From: Rostratula benghalensis
Lineage: Eukaryota; Chordata; Aves; Charadriiformes; Rostratulidae
Reading direction: 5' to 3'
DNA: 64,000 nt
Assembly (NCBI GenBank): GCA_013399305.1
Contig: VXAI01000813.1
Location: forward strand, 7,737 to 71,736
Part shown: positions 34,501 through 46,500 of the stretch, piece after piece
Position numbering within the stretch: position 1 is the first letter of the stretch
How the letters are laid out: every line of letters begins with the position of its first letter
Position numbers and translations under genes: made by a program
Notes under the pieces: model-generated
What the model saw: only the letters and a program-made list of their open reading frames with translations
Told to the model about the DNA's origin: nothing
Database searches by the model: none

Positions 34501-37500
34501 AGCGCTGCCGTGGGTGCACTGTTCCAGGTGATGCCTGCCTTCTTGCACCCCTGGCCAGCAGACTGCCCTTAGCAAAGGGAAAGGCCGTATGGAGAGAGGC
34601 CGAGCCTCCCACGGATGCCAAGGATCCCCGTTGCACCCCCCTTAACTTGGGTGTCCCTGGCCAGGGCCAACCCCTGTTTTCCCAGCAGCTGCCCTGCCCC
34701 TCTGCTCCTTCTTCCCTGCAAAGGTGTTTGAGACATGGCAGGAAGAATTCCAGCCCCGTTTTCCCCAAGGCCCTGGCTCTGTGCTGCTCTCGGGACGATG
34801 CCAGGGGGTGGCATTGCCCTGTGACAGCCGGGTTCCCCCTGATGTTGTGAAAGACAAAATCAGGACTCAATCGTCGGGATGACAATTAAGCAGGCATCCA
34901 TTATTGCAGCGCTGGGCGCATAGGGCATCGCTCTTACAAATGAGGTGCCACGAGGCGTGATTCAGTAGCTGAGTGGGTCGTACTGGTGACAGGAGCACGG
35001 TGGGACCAGATGATCTTGTAGGTCCTTTCCAACCTTGCATTTCGATGATTCTATTACTCTCTTAGCTCTGCAGGGGGGTAGGCCCCTGTTTGTGGTCAGC
35101 CAAGTTAGAGAGACAAAACCACACAGGATTTGCCAACTCATACTTAGGACAAGAGCGGCCAACTCACGTCAAGCAAACCTGGAAGCCATACTTAGACTTA
35201 TTCTTTAATTCTTTAATTCACCCTGCAGCACATGGATTGCACCCGCAACTACGGACACGGCAGGAAGGTTAAAACCAGACACAGAACACAGAATCCTAGA
35301 GTGGTCCAGGCCAGAAGGGACCTCCAGGGTCATCCAGTCCCACCTCCCCGCACTCAGCAGGGACACCCCCAACCAGACCAGGCTGCCCAGGGCCTCCTCC
35401 AGCCTCCCCTTGAAGATCTCCAGGGAAGGGGCCTCCACCACCTCCCTGGGCAACCAGTCCCAGTGCTCCACCACCCTCAGAGGAAAGAACCTCTTCCTAA
35501 TGTCCAGTCTGAATCTGCTCTTCTCCAGCTTGAAGCCATTGCCCCTCGTCCTGTCCCTGCAGGCCTTTGGAAACAGACCCTCCCCAGCTCTCCTGTAGCC
35601 CCTTCAGGTACTGGGAGGCTGCTCTTAGGTCTCCCCAGCTGCCGTCAGGGCTGGGGTGGGCAGAAAGGAGCTCCTTCCCCCCGACCCCATGTCGCTGCCC
35701 AGGGCTCATCCAGCAGGCGGGAGCTCCGCGGAGAACAAAGCTGGAGGAGGGAGCCCGGAGGGAGGCAGCCCCGGGTGAAGCGGAGTTCAGGCCTCCTCGG
35801 GCCCAGCTCCTCCCCGCAGCGGCGCTGGGGCCGCGGCTCCCGTCAGCGAGCAGCGCAGGAACGCGGCGCGGGCGCCAAGGAGAGGGCCCGGCGGGGGGCT
35901 GGAACGGCTCCTTCCCCTTCCCCAACCCCAGCCGCCCGCTCCATCGCCAGAGATGGAGGAACAATGGGGGAGAGTGCGAGGAGCGGCCGGAACAGGGAGG
36001 AAAAGACAAATCAGGTGGAGGTGGGCCCTCCTCCCAGAACATACGCTCTTGCCCCCCAGGGAGGGAGGCAGTCATGGAGAGAGCCCCTCTCCATTTCTCC
36101 TACCCAACGATCCATGGCCTCCAGGAAGGGCAGGCAGCATGGAGAGAGCCCCTCACCAGCTCTGCCTGGGATCCATGGCCTCCAGGGAGGGCAGGCTCTG
36201 GAGAGAGTCCTTTGCTACCTGAGGGGGTACCCGAGGGGAGAAGCCACCATTCTCCTGGTGCAGAGCGTTTGCTCCTGCAGCCGCTGCCAGAAGATGCACC
36301 ATGAGAGAGGATCCCCCTCCCCTGCCCTGGCTGCAGAGCACTTGGAGCCAGTGGTGCCACGACAGCAGCCCCCCAGGAAGCCCTTTGGGGAATGGGACCC
36401 ACCTGCTTCCCTCAACCCCCTCCTCTGCCAGCCCCAGCGCCCTTTGCTGTGGGGTTGCTCATCCTGGGTACACACCTGAGCCTCCTGGAGCCCGCAGTCC
36501 GGCATCAGAGACAAACCCTGTGGCAGAGCCGGGGCAAGGCAGCCCTAGAGAAGTTCACGTGCGCCCACCACTCCATGTCCCCATCCTGCCATGGCACTGT
36601 CTGTGCACCAGCGCTCTAACGCAAACCCTGCCTGTCTGAGCCCGCACAGGGCCCAGGAGAGACCATGTCACCCCCACGCCAGCACGGGGCCCAGGAGCAC
36701 ATGTGGCCTGGAACGTGGTGCACATCATTAGCTGTGAGGATAACATCATGGATGGATGACCCATCCCTGGAGGGGTTCAAGGCCAGGCTGGAGGGGTCTT
36801 GGAGCCACCTGGGCTGGTGGGAGGTGTCCTTGCCCAGAGCAGGGGGTTGGAACTTGATGATCTTTACGATCCCTTTCAACTCAAACCATTCTATGATTCT
36901 ATGATACCCAAACCACCAAAAGTGCTCATTGCAGCCTGTGGTGAATTCACCACTCCTGGAAATTTTTAAGCCAAGTCTGGATATTTTCCAAGGAACTCTG
37001 CTAGAAGCTGATGCAGGGCAGCCCCAGGCTCTGTACTGAGCACCCACCCCAAATCTTGGATTTACTGTAGCTCACTCAGGAGGCTCCTTGTGTTTGCCTG
37101 AGAAATAAGAGGGAAATGGGGTCAGGAAACACCCCATTGGGGGCTGTGCAAGGCCTGCTGCCCAAGTACATGGGAGCAGAAGTCAGAGCCCTGAGCCCCA
37201 AGGCAGCCCCTACAGCACCCTCTCATCTGACTCCTTCCAACATCCTCCAGGAAGAAAACTGGCCCTTCCCTCCTGGGAACCAGAAGGAGCCACGTGAGAG
37301 GAGAAAGGAGAGAAGGGAAGGCGGCTGCTGGGAGCAATATGCCTGCCTGAGCCTGCAAGGAGAAGGACAAAGCTATGGGGTCACCTCCTGCACAAGCAGG
37401 ATCCCCATGGACAGACCAGGCAGGAGGTGCAGAGGCTGAGGGGCTGTTCCTTTCCTGCCCCACACCACAGTGTGTGCGGTGCCCAGAACAGAGGGGTTCA

Positions 37501-40500
37501 CAAGACACAGGCGCAGAGAGACGCCCCACGTTGGGTGACGATGTTCCCTGCTGTGCCCTTGGGCAGATGCTGGAGCCCAGCTCCTTCCCCATGGAGGAAC
37601 TCCAGAGGGTGCTCCACGTGGTGACCCTGGAGGCCAGACTTCAAGAACCCAGATATTCCCAGTCACAGGCACAGACAGACCAGCAGCGAGAAGGAAGACA
37701 CAAATTGTGTCCATGGTTCCTTGCGTTCTCTGTTGAAAATCTAGTTCTGATCACTGCTACTGCTCCTGAGCCTGACTCTGCCCTTGTGGGACTAAGGGGG
37801 GTTGTTCTTAGAAACTACCTCCATGCTGGTTTTGGTGGGTGCACTAGGCAGCCACCCCCTTCCCAGGTAAAGCAGCTGCACGGTCAGGGTTCCCTGTTCT
37901 ATCCTGTAGGACCCCATTCTCCAAAGGGAAGTCCTTTGCCATCAGGAGATACCGGCTGCCTGAACACATCCTGCTATTGCCCATGGGACGTGTTTCTGAC
38001 AGCATCAGCTCCTTGGTCTGGGATAGAGGGAGATGGAGAGAGGGTTCCTGAGCAGCACAGGCCAGTGCTCCTGGTCTTTCCACCCCCTTAGGATGTGCCT
38101 GACTGCAGGCATGGAGTTTCTCTGGAGCTGTGCATGGCACACAGACCAGGGCTCTCCCTCCGTGCCCTGTCCCCTCACTCTGCCCACAGCACCCTCCCAG
38201 CACAGCCCAGCCTCACATGGAGCCTGCTCAGCCCAGTGTTCCCAGCACCGTCCTGTGCCAGCCGTGGCCAGGGCTGGCCTGCAACGGGCTACAGCTCTGT
38301 GCTCCCCACAGCACACCCCATCCCACCCTGTGCCCCACATCCACCCTCACCCACCTCTCAGCCCAGCTCCAGCCCCACACAGACACTCACATGGGCACTA
38401 GGACTGTCACCTTTCCCTTGTCACCCCCAGTGACACCCCCATGGCCTCCACATGTCACCCATTCCCTCTGCTGCCTGCTGTCTGGGACCTGGCCCCGGGC
38501 TGTGGTCCCCAGCCCAGCCCAAGGCACTTGGTCCCCCTCCATGCCCGCCTGTCCCCTTGCTGGGCAGTGGGCAGGGCTCAGCGGGCACAGGGCTGCTGGC
38601 CGTGCCCCAGTCCAGCCGAGATGGTGCTCTCCAGCAACGCGGGGCTTAACAAAATGTAAAGATGTGGAATACCTCACTTCAGGTCAGTGTCCTCAAATTG
38701 TGGAGATTCGTGAAGAACTACCCACATTTACAGAGGAAAATCCACTAAAGGCTCTAAACACGCTCAGGCTGTGCCAGGAAACCCCTGAGCTGAAGCTGCT
38801 GAGGAGGTGGCAGTACCCGAGGGAAGCTCTGGATCACAGAGCCTGGCTCTCACAAAGCGTTTCAGCTTCCAAGGCCACGCTGGGGTGATGCAGCTGGACC
38901 TGCCGATCGCTGGCAGGGGAGGACCCACCGAGGATGTGGCAAAGAGTGGCAGCGACCCTGAGATTCAGGATCCTGAAGGGAATAAGGAAGGAGAGCAGTA
39001 GAGCACAGAGCCAGGACTATAGCAAGGCTTTAAATTATTGAGGGGGCTGCTGGGTGGGAGGGGTCCCACGGGAGGCAGCTCTGAAGGCCAAGGGAGCTCA
39101 GGAAAGCTGGAAAGCTTCAGTGCAGCATTTTTCAGGCAGAAGAACAGTCCATCCCAGTGCTCAGCAAAACAAGGAGATGTATCAGCAGGTGACCTTGGCC
39201 AAGCAGGAACGCAACAAGGCAGCGTATGGGAGGTGGGCGCAGCGGCGAGCTACAAAGGAGGAATCTGTAAATGTTGCCCAGGCACGTAGGGATGGTGTCA
39301 GGAAAGTCCAAGTCCAAGGGGGGTGGAGACTTAGGAGGAAAATGGAGGATGCTAAGAAGAGCCTCTGCCACCAGATCAGTAGTAAAAGGCTGAATAAAGG
39401 CCCGTTTCTGAGTGCGGTGGGTGATTCAGTGAGAGCAGACACTCAACATTTCCTTCACCTTGGAGTTCACCAACATGGTCTCCCAGGCCCCCACGCTTTC
39501 TGGAAGGGTTCAGAGAGCTGCCAGATGAAGTTTGGGTCAGAATTTCTTCAGTGAATTTGACCCAAACGAATCCATGGGACTTGGGGGGATGCACCAACAG
39601 ATGCTGACAGAAACCAGGGCTGCTCTGTCAAATGTGGTGGAGATGAGGGGACATCCCTGACAACTGGAGGAAAGCAAATTTGGCACCCCTTCTTCAACAA
39701 GGGCCAAAGGATGAGCTGAGGATCTACACTGTTGTCAGCCACATTTTAGTTCCTGGGAGGATCAAGGAGTGAGTCCTCTCGGAGCATGTTTTTGGCCACA
39801 CGGAGGAGCCTGGGAGGGGAATGGGCAGCACAGACTGACCATCCTGTGCTCCTTCTGCAATGCAAGGATGGGACCTGAGGCTGAAGGGGTAACAGCTGTG
39901 GATGACAATCGCCTTGACTTTAAGAAGTTTTTGATGCCTTCTTCCATAATCCTCCTAAGGCGGGATGTTGCAGTTTGGAGGGATGGACAACCTGGTGGGT
40001 CCAAACCAGGCTGGAGGGTTGGGCTCAGAGGAAGGTGGTCCATGAGCTGCCTCTGCCTGGGGCAGATGCTGAGTGGAGCCCACAGAGACCAGGCCTGGGG
40101 ACATCTCCTGCTGAACACCTTCAGCAATGGCCCGGCGCAGGCACAGAGCGATGCTTGTTAAGGTGCTGAATGAGGTACAGCTGGGGAGGGGGAGTGGCCG
40201 CCATGCGGGGGGGGCAGGACTGCACCCCCACCTCAGGACTCACAACCATTGCACACTCAGCAGCAGCAGCTCTGTCCCAGCAGTAGAGGCTCCCCATCCT
40301 CTTCTCCTTGTCTTATCCTCACAGGCCGGGTCACTGTTCTGAGCCCACGTGCTCCTTCCCTGTGCCCACGGGACTGGGCAAACGCAGGGTGTTTGTGAGG
40401 GCTCCGGCCACACAGTGCCCAAAGCTGACCAGCTGAGGACCAGCTGGGTTTTTCTCAGATACCTGTGTCCCTGCACCACAGCAGAGGCATGGAGCAGCCC

Positions 40501-43500
40501 CACATCCCTCCACGTGCAGAGACCACCATGGGGCTCTGGAGCTGCCCCACCTCTGCTCACAGCCCACAGCGGGGGTCACAGCACCGCTGACCTCCAGCAG
40601 GGAACAGCAGCGGCACAGACTCCCAGGAGGTCTTTCCAACAGAATCTACTTCTCCCAGCGACGTGAACCCTCAGCGATGCTCCCAGGCGCTGCAGCGGGT
40701 CACACAGCTCACATCCTGCAAAGGCTCCACTCACCGGAGCGAGCAGCAGAACACACACACGTCCACGCACTCATTCTCCCTTCCCTCAGCCTTGCCCCTG
40801 GGCTGCGTCTCCTGCCGCACCACCGCAGCTTCACGTGCCCCTGCACTAATCCTGGGCCCACCTCTAGCAGCTCCCCAACTTCTGCCTTGGCTGCTTTCAT
40901 GCTTCTAGCATGTTCAGGGTCTGCTTTTCAGCCAACTCTTCCCACTCCTGGGTCCCAGCAAGGGAAAGCCTCCTCATGCTGGCAGAGGCCCAAGGTTCCC
41001 AGGTGATGCGTAGCCAAAGAGAGAAAATACTCATTGGGGAAGGGAGAAAGGGTCACATCCAGAGGGTGGTACTCCATGGCTTGAGGTCAACCTGGAGAGC
41101 AGTGACAAGTGGTGTCCCTCAGGGGTCCGTGCTGGGACTGGTACTGTTTAACGTTTTATCAACGATATAGACAGAAGGATTGAGTCCACCATCCCCAAGT
41201 TTGCAGATGGCACCAAGCTGTGTGGTGGTGTCCATACACCAGAGGGACGGGATGTCATGCAGAACGGACCTGGACAGGCTGGAGAGGTGGGTCCAGGTGA
41301 ACCCCCTGAGGTTCAACAAGAGCAAGTGCAAGGTTCTGCACCTGGGCTGGAACAATCCTTGGTATCAATCCAGACCAGGGTATGAGGTGTTAGAGAGCAG
41401 CCTTGAGGAAAGGGACTTGGGGGTGGTGATGGAGGAGAAGCTGGACAGGAGCAGGGTGCACTTGCAGCCCAGAAGGCCAATCCCACCCTGGGCTGCATCA
41501 AAAGATGCATTGCCAGCAGATCCAGAGAGGTGATTCTGCCACTTTGCTCTGCTCTGGTGAGACCTCACCTGGAGTCCTGTGGGCAGAGCTGGAGCACTCA
41601 GTGTAGGACATGGACCTGATGGAGCGGGTCCAGAGGAGGTCAAAGGAATGATCGGGGGTTGGAGCACCTTTGCTCTGAGGACAGGCTGAGGGAGCTGGGG
41701 TTGTTCAGCCTGGAGAAGAGGAGGAGGCTCTGGTGAGACCTAAGAGCAGCCTCCCAGTACCTGAAGGGGCTACAGGAGAGCTGGGGAGGGTCTGTTTCCA
41801 AAGGCCTGCAGGGACAGGACAAGGGGCAATGGCTTCAAGCTGGAGAAGAGCAGATTCAGACTGGACATTAGGGAGGTGGTTGAGGCCCCTTCCCTGGAGA
41901 TCTTCAAGGGGAGGCTGGAGGAGGCCCTGGGCAGCCTGGTCTGGTTGGGGGTGTCCCTGCTGAGTGCGGGGAGGTGGGACTGGATGACCCTGGAGGTCCC
42001 TTCTGGCCTGGACCACTCTAGGATTCTATGAAAGAAGACTTGAACCAGCCCCTTTCCCAAGGGCTGTGAGACACCCCCTGCACTTGGCTTGGAAGGGGTC
42101 TATACCCAGGCACAAGGCAGCAGAGGCCAGCAGGACCCTGCACCCTCTGTTAAGATTTCAGACGTGACTCCCAACAGCACAGGGCAGGAATTTTCAGGCT
42201 ATTTGGAAAAAGGCTTGGTTTGTGCTGTTTCCTCCTCACACCAGACAAGGGAAACGGGAGGAGAACACCAGAGGGAACAAGCCACATGACGTGCAGCAGC
42301 ACAAACCAGGAGCAGGGCTGCAAAGGAAAGCCTCATGGGGGGAGTTAAGATTTTTGTTAGCAAACCAAGTGAAGTGGGGGGGAGAGGAGGGGGGCAGGGG
42401 GGTTTCACTACTGCAAGAGGAGGGGGCAGCCTGAACCAGAGCCTGCTGAAGGAAGCAGACCACCTAGAGATCCAACCGGAGACCAGGGGCTGGGGACTGA
42501 CCCCAGGGCCAGAAACCAAGAGCACCCTTAGGGGAGAAGGCGCTTTTCACCACAGGCTTTTGGGACACAAGGTATTTAATACGGGCAGCTGTTAATGAGT
42601 GTGCAGCCGAGCCCCAGGACCAGGGGGCAAATGCACCCAGAGGCTGAGCTGCTGGGGGGCAGGGAGCCCTCAGAGACAGCCCCCGTGGGTGTTTGGTGCA
42701 TCGGGCAGCCTCTCTGTGTCTGCAGAAGCTGTTTGTGAGCACTGTGAAAATGCTGAGGATGTTCCCAAGTCTGTGAGCACGACAAACTGTGAATTAGAGA
42801 TGGGATGAGACAGATCCTGTGAAGTCAGACTCAGGAACGTGGTGACAATCATGTGAATGCTTGCATGTAAAAGGCATGACAGTGGGAGAAATCCACTCAA
42901 AAATGCAAAATGTTAAAATAAAATGAAAAAGTTGCAGTTTGGCATGATCACCACCTCTGTACCAGGTGTTGGGCTCTTCTCCCAAGGGAATCATGACAGG
43001 AGCAGAGGAGATGGTCTGAAGCTGGGGCAGGGGAGGTTCAGATGGGATATCAGGAAGAAGGACTTGACTGAAAGAGCGCTCAGGTACTGGGACAGCCTGC
43101 CCTGGGAGGTGGTGGGGTCACCATCCCTGGAGGGACTCAAGACTCATGTAGATGTGGCACTTGAGGGAGGGCATGCTCTGGTGGCCAAGATTGCAGGGAA
43201 TGGGCTGTGTTTTTGTGTTATGGTTGGACAGGGTGATCTCAGAGGTCCTTTCCAACTACAACAATTCCATGATTCTCTGTGACTGCGGGGAAGTAAACCC
43301 AGGGAATGACAGACCAGTAAACCTTACCTAGACCCTTGGGAAGGTGATGGAGCAGATAGTTCTGGAAACCATTTCCTTGCTCATCAAGGACAAGAAAATC
43401 ATCAGGGGTAGTCAGCATAGCTTCACCCCAAGGGGCAGACATGCATGACTGACTTGATAAATGACTGGCCTGGTAGAGGAAGGAAAAACAGAGGATATTG

Positions 43501-46500
43501 TCCACCTGGACTGCAGTACGGCCCTTGGCACTGTCTCCCACAAGATCCTCACAGAGAAGCTCTTGATGAATGGGCTGGATGAGCAGACAGGGAGGTGGGT
43601 TGAAAACTGCTGAACAGTGATCAGTGGCACAAAGTCCACTTGGAGATCAGCAGCTAGCGGTGCACCCAATGCGGTCAGCACTGGGTCCAGTCCTGTTTAA
43701 CATCTTCGTTAATGATGCGGATGATGGGGCAGAGGGCACCCTCAGCAGGGTTGCTGATGGCACTAGACTGGAAGGAGTGGCTGACCCAGTGAGTTGTGCT
43801 GCATTCAGAGGGACCTCACAGGCTGGAGAAATGGACTGAGAAGAATTTGATGGAGTTCAGACAGGGGAAGTGCAAAGTCCTGCCCCTGGGGAGGAACAAC
43901 CTGGTGAGAGGATATGCTGGGGCCACCCAGCTGGAAAGCAGCCTGGCAGAAAAGCTGGGTGGACACCCAGCTGAAGAAGAGACAGCAACATGCCCTGGCT
44001 GCAAAGGTGGCAAGTGATCTCCTGGGCCTCATCAGGATGCTTGTGGCCAGCAGGTTGAGGGAGATGATCCTGCCCCTCTACTCTGCACTGGTGAGGCCAC
44101 AGCTGGGGTGCTGGGCTCCCCAGTACAGCAGAGAGATGGAAGTACTGGAGAGAGCCCAGTGAAGGGCTATGAAGATGATGAAGGGACTGGAGCATCTTTC
44201 CTATGAGGACAGGAGGAGAGAGCTTGGACTGCTCAGGCTGGGGAAGGCTCAGGGGGGAGGTCATCCATACATGAAAGAGGATGGAGTCAGCATCATCCCA
44301 GTGGTGCCCAGTGCCAGGACCAGAGGCCACGGGCACAAACTGAAACACAGGAGGCCCTCTGAACATCAGGAAACACTTTCACTCTGAGGGAGACCAAGCT
44401 CTGGCCCAGGGAGGAGGTGGAGTCTCCATGCCTGGAGGCACTGAGAAGTCATCTGGACATGGTCCTGGGCCTCTGGATGGCCCTGCTTGAGCAGGGGAGG
44501 TTATACTAGATTATCAAACTCGATCTTTCTGTGAGCCCCAGTCAACCCCAAACCTCCCTGTTCCCCATTTAGCCCCAGTCAGTCTTCTGGAGAGATGATC
44601 TGCTCCACCAGCCCTGCACCAGCGCTGGCAGCACCGTGCAGCAGCATCTGCTCCTGGCCCCTTCTTCGAAGCCGTGGCTGGTGTGCCCTGCAGCTGAAGA
44701 GCCCCTTGGGGTATGCTGTAGCCATGCAGAGTAGGAGTGGGTGACAAAGAGCAGCAAGATGGCTGAGGGTTAGGCAGAAAGAAACCAGAGCACCAGTTCT
44801 AGGGAGCTGTGAGTGCTGCCAGGGAAGGAGGGCAGTTGCTGGGCAAGTTTGCCTCTGCTCAGTGCACGGAGCGTTGGGAGGACAGAGATGGGCGCTGAGG
44901 CTCCACAAAATCTTACGTTCCCTGGAGTCAGGGGTGGATGGAGAATCATAGAGTGGTTTGGGTAGGAAGGGACCTTCAAGCCCCTCCAGTGCCACCTGGG
45001 CAGGGACACCTCCCACCAGCCCAGGCTGCTCCAAGCCCCCTCCAACCTGGCCTTGAACCCCTCCAGGGATGGGGCAGCCACAGCTTCTCGGGGCAACCTG
45101 GGCCAGGCTCTCACCACCCTCACCCCAAACAAGTTCTTTCTGGTATCTCATCTCAATCTCTTCCAATTTAAAGCCGTTACCCCTTGTCCTGTCACTCCAC
45201 TCCCTGACAAAGCGCTGCCCCACAGCGGGGTCCTCAGCTGCACCACCCACAGGAGTGAAGGCTTCTCCTCCCCTCAGACCCATGGGCAGCGCTGCACTGG
45301 AGCCCCTCAAACAGCCCTCCCTGCCCCTCTCAGCTGGCCCAGCTTCCCCACCACACACTGCTGGAAGGGACAGGGTGCTGCTCCACAGCCTGGCCTCCCT
45401 TCCCCGGCTGTCCTCCCCTCCCGCCAGCGCAGGCTGCAGGCAGGGAGCTCATCTGGAGCCCGGCCCTGGCTGCGTCTCTGCCGCGCACATGTTACGCTGT
45501 GGCTTTGGCAAACATCTGGCTCCGGGCGCCCGCCCCTCGCAGTGACGGCTCTTGGTGGGAGAGGAGGGGAGGCTGGCGCCAGTGTGGTCAGCGATCCCAC
45601 GCACGGCTCCTCTGCCTGAGCGGGTGCCAGGCGCCCTGCCCTCCCCGGCCCTGGCACCGCTGCTGACCAGCTAAAAGCAGCCAGAGAGCGGCCACAGCTG
45701 CTATTTTAGGAGCCGGCTCCGGCTCCCGGGCCGCCTCTCGGCCTCCAGCGCACTCAGGCCCCGGGGGAGTCAGTGAGGTCGGGGTTCAGCCCCAGCCATG
45801 GCTCAGCACACGTGGCCGAGGCCAGGGTCAGACCCCAGGGCTGCGGGAGCTCCGTGTCTTGGGGGGACCCTCTGCACAGACCCCCGGGCTGTGGGAGCTC
45901 CACGTTTGGGGGGACCCTCTGCACAGACCCCCAATTGTGCAGGAGCTCCATGTCTTGGGGGGACGCTCTGCACAGACCCCAGGGCTCTGGGAGCTCCATG
46001 GCTGGGGGGACCCTCCACGTGGCTGCAGGCTCTGCCTGTTCCCACCCTGGGCTCCCCACAGACCAGCAGCCACAGAGCATGGGGTGGGCTCTGGCCCCCC
46101 AGCCACAGCCTGGCATGGACTGGCACAGCCATATGCATGAAGTTGGGAGAGCAGGGGCAGCCTGTGGCTTCCAGGACTGCTCTGGGATGGGAGAAAGCCC
46201 CAGGGTTTGAGGAGGAAGGGAAGCAGTTTATCCACAGACATGGCAGGGAGGAGCCCCTCTTTCTCCATCTCTTGGGATGGGAGAAAGAGGCCCCTGGGCA
46301 TGGGGCAGAGTAAGGCACAAGAAGACTCACATGCAGGCACCCAGGTGTCCCCTCTGGTGGGGCAGACAGAAGGTGAAATGGGGGCTGTATGCACTGGGAC
46401 CCCCAGCAGAACAACAGCAGGAGCTGAGCAGGGCCTCTGTGAGGGGATAGCACTCGGGGTAAGGGGCTCAAGCAGGGCAAGACAGCACAGGGTGGGATGT

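Noticed and set aside
38033..38888. Possible small gene on the + strand (open frames up to 252 codons)
   Set aside because: It has a proline/histidine/serine-rich chance composition, no known domain, no splice logic and overlapping open frames in other registers.
41030..44530. Active retrotransposon with functional reverse transcriptase
   Set aside because: The RT pieces are interrupted by stops and frameshifts, and the FADD-type motif is changed to VADG or lost. These are dead 5'-truncated CR1 copies.
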